A stretch of 64,000 bases of DNA from Thermodesulforhabdaceae bacterium (GCA_037482015.1 JBBFKT010000001.1:778584-842583); one strand, 5' to 3'. Counted from the stretch's first letter, positions 52,485-62,436 are shown. The notes: generated by a model not told the origin, from the letters alone. Numbers and translations: made by a program.

Positions 52485-54344
52485 ATGACCGAAGCACGCT
52501 ACGTGGTTGGAATTGATCTTGGAACCACCCATTGCGTGGTGGGATATGCTCCAATAACTAAAGATCTGAAGCCAGACATACAAATCTTCCACATCCCTCA
52601 AATTATAGCTCCTCACGAAATAAAGCCTCTTCCACTTCTTCCGTCATTCCTTTTTATGCCGGGACCCCACGATGTTCCTCCGGGTAGTTTGCGTATGCCA
52701 TGGGATGATCCCAGCATTGAACCTGAATGCGTTGTGGGAGAATTTGCAAGACAGCGAGGAGCAGAACTGCCTCACCGGCTTGTATCTTCTGCCAAGTCCT
52801 GGCTTTGTCATTCCGGCGTTGACCGCACTCAACCCATTCTCCCCTGGGGAAGTCCAAAAGATGTAAGGAAAATCTCGCCCGTGGAAGCTTTATCGCGTCT
52901 TCTTATCCACATCCGTAACGCCTGGAATTACGAGATTGCAAAGGGCGACCCAGAACTTTCCCTTGAACATCAGGACATGCTCATAACAGTGCCGGCTTCC
53001 TTCGATGCCGTAGCCCGCGAATTGACCGTCCAGGCTGCTCGAATGGCAGGTCTGGAACACTTTACTCTCCTTGAAGAACCTCAAGCCGCCTTTTACGGCT
53101 GGATTTACGACCATGAAGAAGTCTGGCGTGATCTCGTAAAGGTAGGGGATCTTATCCTCGTTTGTGATGTGGGGGGAGGCACAACAGATTTCAGCCTTAT
53201 AGAAGTTTCCGAAGACGACGGGACTCTTTCTCTAAAGCGTATAGCCGTAGGGGAACATCTTCTTCTTGGTGGGGACAACATGGATCTGGCTCTAGCTTAT
53301 CTTCTTCGCCAGCGGTTGCCTTCTCGTCTCGATGAGTGGCAGTTCCGAATGTTATGGTATCAGTGCCGTATTGCCAAGGAAAAGCTTCTGGCTCGCAAAG
53401 AAGTTCAATCCGAACCTGTGGTCATCCTGGGAAGAGGAACTTCTCTTATAGGGGGCACATTGAGAACTGAGCTTAACCTTAAGGATATTAACGAGGTCAT
53501 CCTTGAAGGATTTTTCCCTTTCTGTTCTCTCGATGACGTTCCCAAGAAAAAGCCCAGGATAGGTGTTCGAGAAATGGGCCTTCCCTATGAAGATGATCCA
53601 GCTATTACCGTCCACATGGCATATTTCGTTAGACGCCAGATCAAGGGTGGTGATATCTTCCCAACGGCGATTCTTTTTAACGGCGGAGTTATGAAAGCCG
53701 AGCCCTTCAGGCGAAGAATCGTTGAAGTGATTGAATCCTGGGGTAGAGCAGGTGAGGTTAGAGATCTAACGGCTGGAAGGGCTTATTCCGGCAGCTCGGA
53801 AGAGATTTCCAGAGCTACAGAACTAGATCTTGCGGTTGCTAAAGGTGCCGCCTATTACGGTTTTGTGCGTCGCGGTAGGGGCGTGAGAATTCGTGCTGGT
53901 GCTTCCAGAACCTACTACATCGGTATAGAAAGTTCCATGCCATCGGTTCCGGGCATACCCACCCCGGTTAAGGCTCTGTGCGTTGTGCCTTTTGGAATGG
54001 AGGAAGGCACATCGGTTGAACTCAAAGAGCAAGAGTTTGGGCTGGTTGTGGGACAGCCTGCAGTGTTTACTCTTATGGCATCAACGGTGCGGCAAGATGA
54101 CGAAGCTGGCGCTGTCGTAGAAGACTGGGAGGAAGTCATTCAACCTGTAGCAACAATGGAAACTATGCTTACGCCAGCCGAAGATACTCAATCACAGGAT
54201 GATACTGAAGGAACAATCGTTCCCGTATGGCTACAAAGCAGTATGACTGAGGTGGGAACTCTTGAACTCCACTGCGTAGATGCGATAAACCCTCAGCGTA
54301 AGTGGAAATTAACCTTTAACCTCAAGGAGAGAGAATCAAGCTAA
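52485..54344 (+). CDS. Hsp70-like ATPase protein (cassette copy 1)
   Basis: About 619 residues using ATG 52485 (GGAGGTG 9 bases upstream). The N-terminal actin-like ATPase domain is complete: VVGIDLGTTHCVVGY (phosphate 1), LTVQAARMAGLEHFTLLEEP, LVCDVGGGTTDFSLIEV (phosphate 2), LLGGDNMDLALA (adenosine), and LFNGGVMKAEPFRRRIVEV. The C-terminal ~170 residues do not show the canonical DnaK substrate-binding domain, hinge or lid, and there is no EEVD-like tail. It is therefore an Hsp70 relative rather than DnaK. It lies 3 bases before a longer paralogue, with which it may form a heteromeric complex along with DUF2760. Confidence 0.92.
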   Translation: MTEARYVVGIDLGTTHCVVGYAPITKDLKPDIQIFHIPQIIAPHEIKPLPLLPSFLFMPGPHDVPPGSLRMPWDDPSIEPECVVGEFARQRGAELPHRLVSSAKSWLCHSGVDRTQPILPWGSPKDVRKISPVEALSRLLIHIRNAWNYEIAKGDPELSLEHQDMLITVPASFDAVARELTVQAARMAGLEHFTLLEEPQAAFYGWIYDHEEVWRDLVKVGDLILVCDVGGGTTDFSLIEVSEDDGTLSLKRIAVGEHLLLGGDNMDLALAYLLRQRLPSRLDEWQFRMLWYQCRIAKEKLLARKEVQSEPVVILGRGTSLIGGTLRTELNLKDINEVILEGFFPFCSLDDVPKKKPRIGVREMGLPYEDDPAITVHMAYFVRRQIKGGDIFPTAILFNGGVMKAEPFRRRIVEVIESWGRAGEVRDLTAGRAYSGSSEEISRATELDLAVAKGAAYYGFVRRGRGVRIRAGASRTYYIGIESSMPSVPGIPTPVKALCVVPFGMEEGTSVELKEQEFGLVVGQPAVFTLMASTVRQDDEAGAVVEDWEEVIQPVATMETMLTPAEDTQSQDDTEGTIVPVWLQSSMTEVGTLELHCVDAINPQRKWKLTFNLKERESS

Positions 54345-54347
54345 CTC

Positions 54348-57230
54348 ATGAGCACATTCAGAAACACTATCCATGACTATCGCTACATAATTGGGATCGA
54401 CCTGGGAACAACAAATTCAGCCGTAGCTTATGTGGATTTAGCAGAGGATGTAAAATCTCCCGATTCGGCAATTCGTATCTTTGAAATTCCCCAGTATGTG
54501 GCTCTGGGAGAGATATCAAACCGCCCTGTATTGCCATCCTTTCTTTATCTGCCGGGGAAATATGATCTTCCCAGAGAGCAGCTTTTTAGACTTCCTTGGG
54601 AAAGCGATCAGGATGAAGTCACTGGTATAGTGGGAGAATTTGCTCGCCAGCAGGGATCTACTGTCCCTCACAGGCTTGTATCCTCCGCCAAATCGTGGTT
54701 GTGTCATGCCAGAGTGGACCGCAAGGCAAGGATTCTTCCCTGGGGAACAAAGGAAGCCGAAGATCTTCGGAAGGTCTCACCGGTGGAGGCAAGCTCGCGG
54801 TATATTGAACACATCCGTAACGCCTGGAACTTTGTTATGGCTCGAAACTCCGCCAGCTCGGCTTTTGAGGAACAGCTTATTGTTCTTACCGTGCCGGCTT
54901 CCTTTGATGAAGTTGCCAGAGAACTTACGGTTGAAGCCGCCCGCATGGCTGGTATCCCCAGGCTGGTTCTTATCGAAGAACCTCTTGCAGCCTTCTATGG
55001 CTGGCTTTCAAAGTATTCTCACAACTGGCAGGATATTATACGTCCCGGGCAGATTGTGCTTATCTGTGATGTTGGAGGTGGAACTACTGATTTAACCATT
55101 GTAGCTCTTAGAGAGTCCGCCACTGGAGAAAGGAACCTGCAGTTCGACCGTCTTGCCGTGGGTGATCATCTTCTTCTCGGTGGAGACAATATGGACATTG
55201 CTATCGCTCGCCAGGCTGAAGAAAAACTCACTGGAAAGATTGGTTCCCTTGACACCAGAAGATGGCATCAGCTCTGTTATCAGGCTCGCAAGGTAAAGGA
55301 AGAAATACTCAGCGATCCATCCATATCCGAAACAAAATTTACCGTTCTCGGGCACGGTTCCCGCCTTATCGGGGACACGCTCTCCACCACAGTTGAAGCC
55401 GACCATTTACGAAAGCTTATTCTTGATGGCTTTTTCCCCTTTGTGCCAATCGATAGAAAACCGATTTCTACTCAGCGAAGCGGCATTGTGGAATGGGGAC
55501 TTCCCTATGAGCAGGATCCTGCCATCACAAGCCATATTGCCTGGTTCTGGAAGCGCTTTGAAAGCTTTACGGCAAGAGAAACCGGCCGGGAACGTCCTTA
55601 CCCCGACTTTGTGCTCTTCAATGGAGGAGCTCTGACCCCGGCTCAGATTAGATCAAGAATTCTCGATGTTGTCGAAAGCTGGTTTGGCGAGAAACCCCAA
55701 GAACTCGTCGGTCCCAGGCTTGATCTCGCCGTGGCGGTAGGAGCTGCATACTACGGTCTGGTGCGATTGGGAGCAGGAGTAAGAGTTGGAGCCGGTAGTC
55801 CTCGATCTTACTACATCGTTGTGGGGAAGAAAGATAAGGATCTGGAAGAAAGAGAAGTCCAGCGAGAATATGATGCATTGTGCATTGTGCCCAGGGGGAC
55901 GGAGGAAGGCTTTGAGTATAAAATCGAAGGAGAGGGTTTTGAAGTAATATCCAATCAGCCGGTCTCATTCCAGCTCCTTGCTTCTACAACAAGAGTAGAG
56001 GACAGACTTGGAGAGATCGTAACACTTTCAGAAGATGATGCTGTGTTGCTTCCCCCGATTTATACTGTTTTGAAATTTGGCAAGGGCGAAGAAAGACGAA
56101 CGATTCCGGTAGGTCTTGGAGTCCGCCTCACAGAGGTGGGGACTCTGGAGATGTGGTGTCAGTCCATCAAAACACCCCATAAGTGGCAACTTCAGTTTGA
56201 TGTGAGAGAAACATCAGAGACCGAGCGAGAGGAAGCGGTTCGAGAAGGTCGTGTGGTAGAAGAAACGGTTGACTATGAGCGCATTGAACAGGCGGTGGGG
56301 CTCGTGTGCGATGTGTTTGAGCATAAGAAAATGGAGCCGTCGGAGCTTGTTAAAGCTTTGGTTGAAGCCCTGGCAATGCCAAGAGAAAAATGGCCCATTG
56401 GGGTTGTCAGAAAAATTGCCGATGTGCTCCTTGATCATGAGCAGGGCCGAACCTTTTCTTTCCATCACGAAGCGAGATGGTTCAATCTGCTTGGCTTTTG
56501 CCTTCGCCCCGGGTTTGGTGATGTGCTGGATGAGTGGCGAATGAAACGGGTCTGGAAGCTGTTTCCGCGGGATCTTGTTTTTCCGCGCCAGGTTCAGTGC
56601 AGGCTTGAGTGGTGGATATTCTGGAGAAGAGTTTCTGGAGGGCTTACATCGGGTCAGCAGTGGCATATCTATCAGCTGGTTTCGTCTTTAGTGCATAATG
56701 AAGGGCAGGGCAGCAAGAAAAAGAAGGTTAAGACTCTTTCGCCTCAGGAAGCCATAGAATTGTGGATGACTCTCGCAAGCTTCGAACATCTTCCCGTTGA
56801 CGTGAAGGTCAAGCTCGGTAGAATTTTTCTTGAGAAGCTTCTTAAAAGTGGTCGTCCATCTCCAAAGGATCTGTGGGTAATTGGAAGAATTGGAGCAAGA
56901 GCTCTTCTCTATGGATCCGCCGATAAGGTTGTTCCTCCGGAAGAAGTTATAGGCTGGTTGGATAAGCTCCTCAAAAAAGGCTTTCCTGTGGATGAAGCTT
57001 TTGGATATACTTTGCTTAGTCTCGTGCGGGAGACTGGAGATCGGGCAAGGGATGTGCCCGAAGATGTGCGAGAACGCACTTATAAGGTAGTTCTGAAGGT
57101 ATTGTCAGAACAAAAGATTAGATCCTTTACCGAAAAGGTGGGATCCTCCTGGGGAAGACAGGCTCAAGAATGGGCTTTTGGAGAAACGTTGCCGCCGGGA
57201 ATTGTTATCAAGGATGCAGGTGATGAGTGA
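54348..57230 (+). CDS. Hsp70-like protein with C-terminal DUF3731 extension (cassette copy 2)
   Basis: 960 residues. Residues 1-620 parallel copy 1: IIGIDLGTTNSAVAYVD, AARMAGIPRLVLIEEPLAAF, LICDVGGGTTDLTIVAL, LLGGDNMDIAIA, FVLFNGGALTPAQIRSRIL. Residues 630-960 are a mostly helical DUF3731 region with many Trp (HHEARWFNLLGFCLRPGFGD, RLEWWIFWRRVSGG, LWVIGRIGARALLYG, SWGRQAQEWAFGE). No J-domain or GrpE partner is present nearby. Starts 3 bases after copy 1, indicating coupled expression. The family is known from diverse proteobacteria without an assigned client. Confidence 0.92.
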   Translation: MSTFRNTIHDYRYIIGIDLGTTNSAVAYVDLAEDVKSPDSAIRIFEIPQYVALGEISNRPVLPSFLYLPGKYDLPREQLFRLPWESDQDEVTGIVGEFARQQGSTVPHRLVSSAKSWLCHARVDRKARILPWGTKEAEDLRKVSPVEASSRYIEHIRNAWNFVMARNSASSAFEEQLIVLTVPASFDEVARELTVEAARMAGIPRLVLIEEPLAAFYGWLSKYSHNWQDIIRPGQIVLICDVGGGTTDLTIVALRESATGERNLQFDRLAVGDHLLLGGDNMDIAIARQAEEKLTGKIGSLDTRRWHQLCYQARKVKEEILSDPSISETKFTVLGHGSRLIGDTLSTTVEADHLRKLILDGFFPFVPIDRKPISTQRSGIVEWGLPYEQDPAITSHIAWFWKRFESFTARETGRERPYPDFVLFNGGALTPAQIRSRILDVVESWFGEKPQELVGPRLDLAVAVGAAYYGLVRLGAGVRVGAGSPRSYYIVVGKKDKDLEEREVQREYDALCIVPRGTEEGFEYKIEGEGFEVISNQPVSFQLLASTTRVEDRLGEIVTLSEDDAVLLPPIYTVLKFGKGEERRTIPVGLGVRLTEVGTLEMWCQSIKTPHKWQLQFDVRETSETEREEAVREGRVVEETVDYERIEQAVGLVCDVFEHKKMEPSELVKALVEALAMPREKWPIGVVRKIADVLLDHEQGRTFSFHHEARWFNLLGFCLRPGFGDVLDEWRMKRVWKLFPRDLVFPRQVQCRLEWWIFWRRVSGGLTSGQQWHIYQLVSSLVHNEGQGSKKKKVKTLSPQEAIELWMTLASFEHLPVDVKVKLGRIFLEKLLKSGRPSPKDLWVIGRIGARALLYGSADKVVPPEEVIGWLDKLLKKGFPVDEAFGYTLLSLVRETGDRARDVPEDVRERTYKVVLKVLSEQKIRSFTEKVGSSWGRQAQEWAFGETLPPGIVIKDAGDE

Positions 57231-57248
57231 AAGAGGGAGGCTCGTAAA

Positions 57249-57443
57249 ATGTGCGAAGCAAATGCTTACTTTTTGAGAGGCGATAAGGAAGAACTCATTA
57301 TGGAAGCCGTTGACACTATTGAGAACGAAAACGGTGTGCTTAAGATGAAAAGCATATTTGGTGATCAGAAGACAATTCGAGGTGTCATACGGCGTATGGC
57401 TCTTGTTGATCACAAGATTATTATTGAGGAATTGCCTTCCTAA
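57249..57443 (+). CDS. CooT-family small nickel-binding protein
   Basis: 64 residues starting MCEANAYFLRG. The N-terminal Met-Cys, VDTIENENGVLKMKSIFGDQ and ALVDHKIIIEE are hallmarks of the CooT family, dimeric proteins that bind one nickel through the Cys2 residues and aid CODH maturation in anaerobes. Only 18 bp separate it from the Hsp70-like gene, with AAAGAGGGAGG upstream, so it is probably cotranscribed with it, an unexpected neighbour. CooC is encoded 39 kb away in this window. Confidence 0.85.
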   Translation: MCEANAYFLRGDKEELIMEAVDTIENENGVLKMKSIFGDQKTIRGVIRRMALVDHKIIIEELPS

Positions 57444-58374
57444 GCACGGATAGTGGGGGCGAAAGCTTATCGCCCCCTGGAAAGAGAGGATGTTTTAAAG
57501 AGTGTATAAGCGACCGGCCGGTTGTCCCTGCCAGTTGCACAACCGCTGAATTTACACTGCTTCGCCCTGATCGTGAGATATTAGCGAATTCTTGCTCGCT
57601 CACCCTGCTCCGCACCCCCTCCCCGTTGAGGGGGAGGATTTGGGAGGGGTCCGGTTCCTGTCCATAGGCTTGCAGGACGGCGAGGATGCCGCCCCTCCTA
57701 GGATGATGTTAGAATACTAAGAGGATCGCCGTCCTCGGCGATCGATACACAGGGGATCAACTCCCGTCCTCGGCGATCAAAATAGGGGCGAAAAATTTTT
57801 AACCTCTACTGACGTCTTTTTGGGACAACCTCAGTTTCTCATTGACTCCGGCCCCATCTTCGCCATATAGCTTCTTAGAGAAAGCGAATTTTTATCACCT
57901 GGAAGAAAAGGACGAGATGAAGGACAGCAGAAACAGCGTAATAAGACACTATTCCATGCAGTGGGATATAGAAATTGCGTAAGCTGTTCTGGATGCGCTG
58001 AGGGAGTGAATCCTATTGCTGGATCGGGGCTACTGCTCATCACCGCAGACTGTTAGTTCTGTGATCTATTTCGAATCTCTGTGGAACAGGTTCGTGGGCA
58101 ACGCTTTGCTGAGCTGGACAACAGTCAATGGTTGATCTGCTCAGCCGGCTTTCTCAAATACTTGACCAGGGTGGTCAGTTTGAAAATTTCGAGGTCTGTC
58201 GGGATTTCACGGTCGCCGGGTTTCGGATCCTGCGATTAAGGATGTGATCCTCTGGGGTATCACCCGGTATTTTGGCTGGCAACCCGACCCTGATTCCCAA
58301 ATAGGAGATGGAACGGCTGGAAGGTATGTTCAGCAACCAGGGGGCGTTGTAATGGATATTTTTTGGAGAAAGAG
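57444..58374. repeat. Second repeat island and non-coding stretch
   Basis: Starts with the inverted repeat GGGGGCGA / TCGCCCCC (57455-57477), lacking a U-run. It then holds repeats shared in inverted orientation with the 16.56-16.96 kb island: 57548-57577 (26 of 30 bases) and 57675-57698 (22 of 24). GATCGCCGTCCTCGGCGATC (57722-57741) is an own palindrome, partly repeated near 57765. CCCCTCCCCGTTGAGGGGGAGG (57610 region) is a further hairpin. From 57790 to 58374 I see no convincing gene; composition becomes GC-richer toward the histidine kinase gene. Confidence 0.65.
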
Positions 58375-61266
58375 ATGCTAAAGGAGTTGATAGAAAACGC
58401 AGCATTTCTGTTCGCTCTTTCCGCCGTGTACAGCCTATTTGCTCGGTCGCGTGACCGGCTGGGGATCTGGATTAAGCTGGCCACCGGCATCTCGTTCGGC
58501 GTGATCGCCGTCGCTGGCATGGTGTTTCCGGTCCACTATGCGCCGGGCATCATTTACGATGGTCGATCCATCATCATGACCCTGGCGGGGCTGTTCGGGG
58601 GCGGCGTTACCACGGCCGTGGCCGCTACCATTGCCATCGCTTGGCGCGTCTTTCTGGGAGGCCCCGGGGTCTGGGCCGGCGTGGCATCTATTGTTGCCTC
58701 CGGCCTGGTGGGGTTGATTTTCCGCAGAGCCTGTGACAACCGACCCGAGAAAGTTGGGATTCTTAGGCTTTTCTTGATCGGGGTCGTCTCCCATCTAGCC
58801 ATGCTGTCCTGTCAGTTGTTGATAATACCCTGGCCGACGGGGGTTTCGGTCATTGGTCGAATCTGGCTACCGGTGATGCTGGTTTTTCCCGTGGCAACGG
58901 TTTTGGCTGGACTGCTTATCGGCAGTGCTGAACGAAATGTTCAAAACGAACAGCAACTTCGGCAAAGCCAATCGCTTCTCCAGCGGTCCCAGGCCGTGGG
59001 CCGGGTGGGAAGCTGGGAATTCGACCACAACCAGAACCGGCTGACATGGTCGGACGAGGTGTATCGCATATTTGGGGTCGATCCCCAGGTATTCATTCCC
59101 TCCCCTGAGAAGTTCTTGGACTGTGTTCACCCCGAGGACCGGGAAAAGGTCGATGCGGCCTGGACCCGTTCACTTGCGGAAAAAGCAGACGGGTATGAGG
59201 TGGAATATCGTATTGTCAGGCCCTCTGACAAAGCCGTACGGGTAATTCTGGAAAAGTGCGAACATGAAAAAGATGATACCGGCAGAGTCATCCGTTCAGT
59301 CGGTATCGCCCAAGACATCACCGAACGCAAGGAGGCCGAACATCAACTGCAGCGAGCCAAGGAATTTGCCGAAAAATTGATCCGGACCGCCAATGTTATC
59401 TTTGTCCAGCTGGACAACCAGGGGAATATTGTGATGATCAACGAAGCGGCTGAGCGAATTACCGGTTACACGCTGGCAGAGGTGCAGGGAAAAAGCTGGT
59501 TTGAAATCCTGGTGCCCAAAAAGCGGTATCCCCATGTCTGGGAGGTTTTTGAGCGCATTGCGCAAAACGGCGACGTCCTGAAATCGTTTGAAAACCCCAT
59601 TATCACCAAGAACGGCGAGGAACGTTATATAGTGTGGCAAAACAGTGCACTAAAAGAAGGGGAAACTTTTTTGGGGATGATCTCCTTCGGTATTGACATC
59701 ACCGAGCTCAAGCGGGCGGAGTTGGAGCGTGAGCGGCTTATATACGCCATCGAACAGACCAATGAAGTCGTCATGATCACAGACGCCGATGGAATTATCC
59801 AATATGTCAATACCGCTTTCGAGAAGGTGACCGGTTTTACTCGCGCCGAGATCATCGGCAAAACACCCGAGATTTTAAGAAGCAGCCAGCATGATGAAGC
59901 CTTTTACCGCAATATTTGGGAGACCATCAGAACCGGTAGGACCTGGACCGGACGGATAGTCAGGAAGCGAAAGGACGGCTCCCTTTTTACCGTGGAATCG
60001 ACCATCTCACCGGTAAAGAATGAAACAGGCCAGATAGTAAATTTTGTGTTCGTTGACAGAGACATAACGGAACAATTGCGCCTCGAGCAAGAAAGGGCTT
60101 CATTAGAGGAACAATTGCAGCAGGCCCAGAAGCTGGAATCAGTGGGTCGACTGGCTGGAGGTGTGGCTCATGATTTCAACAACATGCTGAATGTGATTAT
60201 CGGTTATGGAGAGATGGTTTTACATAAACTCCATAATGAAGATCCCCTGCGGGATTATGTGAATAAAATCATGGAGGCTGCGAACCGTTCGGCGGAGCTC
60301 ATCCGCCAGCTTCTGGCCTTTAGCCGCAGGCAGCCCCTTCATCCAGAGGTGTTGAATCTCAATGCCATAATTCAGAATCTTGAAAAAATGCTGCGCAGGT
60401 TGATCGGTGAGGATATCATCCTGGAACTGGCACTGGCAGATGATCTTGGAATGGTAATGGCGGATCCGGTTCAGATGGAGCAGGTGATTATAAACCTTGC
60501 GGTCAATGCCCGAGACGCCATGCCCAAAGGCGGCAAACTGCTCATTGAGACCGCCAACGTGCAACTGGATGAAACCTATGTGCGAAAACATGTGGGTGTT
60601 CAACCGGGCAACTACGTGATGCTGGCTGTGACCGACACTGGTTGTGGCATGGATAAGGAAACCCTTTCAAGAATATTCGAGCCGTTTTTTACCACCAAGG
60701 AAAAGGGAAAAGGCACCGGATTGGGGCTTTCCACGGTGTATGGCATCGTCAAGCAGTCCGGCGGCCATATCTGGGTCTATTCAGAACCCGGGCGCGGGAC
60801 GACATTCAAGATCTATCTCCCGCAAACTGAGGCAAAACAAGAACCGAGAACCGTTGTGGTTACAGGCGAAACAGAAACTGCAAGAGGCGGCGGTGAACAT
60901 ATCCTGGTAGTGGAAGACGAAGGCAGCCTGCGAAAACTGATAGAGGTAGGCCTTTCAAGCCTGGGCTACAAGGTAACTGTTGCGGCCAGCGGCGGAGAAG
61001 CACTGCTGCTCGTGGAAGAAAAAGGACTAAAGCCCGACTTAGTGATCACAGATGTGGTGATGCCCTATATAAGTGGTAAAGAAATGATAAATCGTCTTCA
61101 GAGAAATCAACCCGATCTGAAGGTGCTGTACATGTCCGGCTACACGGACAACGCCATCGTCCACCATGGGATCCTTGATCCGGACATTGTCTTCATACAG
61201 AAACCCTTCACTCTCCGTGACCTTGTTAAAAAAGTCCAGGAAATATTGCAAAGTGGACACAAATGA
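58375..61266 (+). CDS. Hybrid sensor histidine kinase (5TMR-LYT, PAS x3, HisKA, HATPase, receiver)
   Basis: About 963 residues from ATG 58375 (GGAG 6 bases upstream; a TTG at 58363 is possible). Residues 5-185: five to six membrane helices of the 5TMR-LYT type (GGGVTTAVAATIAIAWRVF, ASGLVGLIFRRACDNRP). Then three PAS domains (about 205-320, 330-445, 455-575). HisKA has GRLAGGVAHDFNNMLNVIIG with the phospho-acceptor His near residue 599. HATPase has NLAVNARDAMPKGG (N box), DTGCGMDKETL (G1) and GTGLGLSTVYGIVK (G2). The C-terminal receiver has Asp near 892 (LVITDVVMP). All catalytic residues are present. The gene is visibly GC-richer than its neighbours, suggesting acquisition from outside. Confidence 0.95.
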   Translation: MLKELIENAAFLFALSAVYSLFARSRDRLGIWIKLATGISFGVIAVAGMVFPVHYAPGIIYDGRSIIMTLAGLFGGGVTTAVAATIAIAWRVFLGGPGVWAGVASIVASGLVGLIFRRACDNRPEKVGILRLFLIGVVSHLAMLSCQLLIIPWPTGVSVIGRIWLPVMLVFPVATVLAGLLIGSAERNVQNEQQLRQSQSLLQRSQAVGRVGSWEFDHNQNRLTWSDEVYRIFGVDPQVFIPSPEKFLDCVHPEDREKVDAAWTRSLAEKADGYEVEYRIVRPSDKAVRVILEKCEHEKDDTGRVIRSVGIAQDITERKEAEHQLQRAKEFAEKLIRTANVIFVQLDNQGNIVMINEAAERITGYTLAEVQGKSWFEILVPKKRYPHVWEVFERIAQNGDVLKSFENPIITKNGEERYIVWQNSALKEGETFLGMISFGIDITELKRAELERERLIYAIEQTNEVVMITDADGIIQYVNTAFEKVTGFTRAEIIGKTPEILRSSQHDEAFYRNIWETIRTGRTWTGRIVRKRKDGSLFTVESTISPVKNETGQIVNFVFVDRDITEQLRLEQERASLEEQLQQAQKLESVGRLAGGVAHDFNNMLNVIIGYGEMVLHKLHNEDPLRDYVNKIMEAANRSAELIRQLLAFSRRQPLHPEVLNLNAIIQNLEKMLRRLIGEDIILELALADDLGMVMADPVQMEQVIINLAVNARDAMPKGGKLLIETANVQLDETYVRKHVGVQPGNYVMLAVTDTGCGMDKETLSRIFEPFFTTKEKGKGTGLGLSTVYGIVKQSGGHIWVYSEPGRGTTFKIYLPQTEAKQEPRTVVVTGETETARGGGEHILVVEDEGSLRKLIEVGLSSLGYKVTVAASGGEALLLVEEKGLKPDLVITDVVMPYISGKEMINRLQRNQPDLKVLYMSGYTDNAIVHHGILDPDIVFIQKPFTLRDLVKKVQEILQSGHK

Positions 61267-61362
61267 AAGCTCAATAACCAAAAACAGGAATTTTGGCAAT
61301 CAGGCGAATTACGCCATAGTGTTTAGTCAAATGTGTCTGTAAGGTGTTTTGAAAAATCCAGG

Positions 61363-62436
61363 CTAGAAAGTTGAGAGAATCATCACTTTGTGAGATTCTC
61401 CCATGCCTTGAGGAAGTATAAGGGTTTTGAATTGAGCCATCGAAGCTGGGTTCTCTGAGTAAAGCTTTTCAAGCAGCTGTTCATCGGCTAGAGATAAAAG
61501 GTATCGATGTTGAGTTGTGTATTCTTCGACGGAAAAGCCGGCTTCTTTTGCCCATTCTTCTATGGCGGTAAAGTTTACATGAGCCGTGATGTCCTGCTCG
61601 CCTATGTTAATGTAGGGACAATCATTAACCTGATGCTTGAAGTAACAAAGAAGAGTTCCTCGGTTTCGTGATGGGTCGTAGTATTCTTCGGACGTGTGGC
61701 CATAGTCTATAATTAGAATTTTTCCTGAATCTAGGATTTTCTTCAGGTTTTTAAGCCATGTTCTGGCGCTAAGGTTTGCTTCCGAACGGTAATCATCAAA
61801 GTGCTTCACCCATGGGGCAAAAAATTCTAAGTAGTTTATGAGATCTTCCTCTGCGGGGCGAAGGATTTCTAAAAAGTTACCTTCGGGGTTTAGGCTTACG
61901 TAGATTTCCATGATTCTACCTTGTTTTACTTCAAAAAGCCGAACTGGGAAGGCATCGATAATCTCGTTGCAGATGCAAACTCCACAAAGAGACGGCATTG
62001 CGGAGATGTCGCTCCACCAGAAGATTCGAGGATGTAGAGTAGAAAGTCTTGCTTTTTGGATTGAAGCAAAATGTGGGTTCATTTCTACTAGATGATACGA
62101 AAGACTTTGAAAGATGGTGGAATGGGAAGCAAGGGCGGTAAGGACATCATAAGCCAGATAGCCCATGCCGGGACCAATTTCAATTATGTGAAAGTCGTTG
62201 GGTTCACCCATTTCCTGCCAGATCTTTATTATATGGCGACTTAGAAGCAGACCAAAAATGTTCCCTGCGTGGGATGCGGTAAAAAAGTCGCCCTTTTGAC
62301 CAATAACAGGGACATTTCTCATGTAGTATCCCAGGTTAGGCGTATAGAGAGCCATTTCCATGAATCGCTCGAAGGATATAGCACCACCGTTTGACTCAAT
62401 TTCGTGAATGATCAACTCTCGGAGAAACTTTTTCAT
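61363..62436 (-). CDS. SAM-dependent methyltransferase, MidA/NDUFAF7 family
   Basis: 357 residues from ATG 62436 (AGGCAGG upstream); the frame runs on to 62679 without a ribosome site. The DUF185 features are KKFLRELIIHEIESNGGAISF, MEMALYTPNLGYYMRN, QKGDFFTASHAGNIFGLLLS, the SAM site IIEIGPGMGYLAYDVL, CICNEIIDAFPVRLFEV, LIIDYGHTSEEYYDPSRNRG and TAHVNFTAIEEWAKEAGF. Eukaryotic homologues methylate an Arg of a complex I subunit; the bacterial substrate is undefined. It is divergent from the GT2 gene with about 120 bases between. Confidence 0.92.
   Translation of the reverse strand: MKKFLRELIIHEIESNGGAISFERFMEMALYTPNLGYYMRNVPVIGQKGDFFTASHAGNIFGLLLSRHIIKIWQEMGEPNDFHIIEIGPGMGYLAYDVLTALASHSTIFQSLSYHLVEMNPHFASIQKARLSTLHPRIFWWSDISAMPSLCGVCICNEIIDAFPVRLFEVKQGRIMEIYVSLNPEGNFLEILRPAEEDLINYLEFFAPWVKHFDDYRSEANLSARTWLKNLKKILDSGKILIIDYGHTSEEYYDPSRNRGTLLCYFKHQVNDCPYINIGEQDITAHVNFTAIEEWAKEAGFSVEEYTTQHRYLLSLADEQLLEKLYSENPASMAQFKTLILPQGMGESHKVMILSTF

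Noticed and set aside
57453-57479. Strong terminator after the CooT-like gene
   Set aside because: The GC stem is good but no U-tract follows; kept only as an inverted repeat in the island description.
57548-57741. CRISPR array
   Set aside because: Repeats are palindromic, few, irregularly spaced and differ from each other; no cas gene is in the window.
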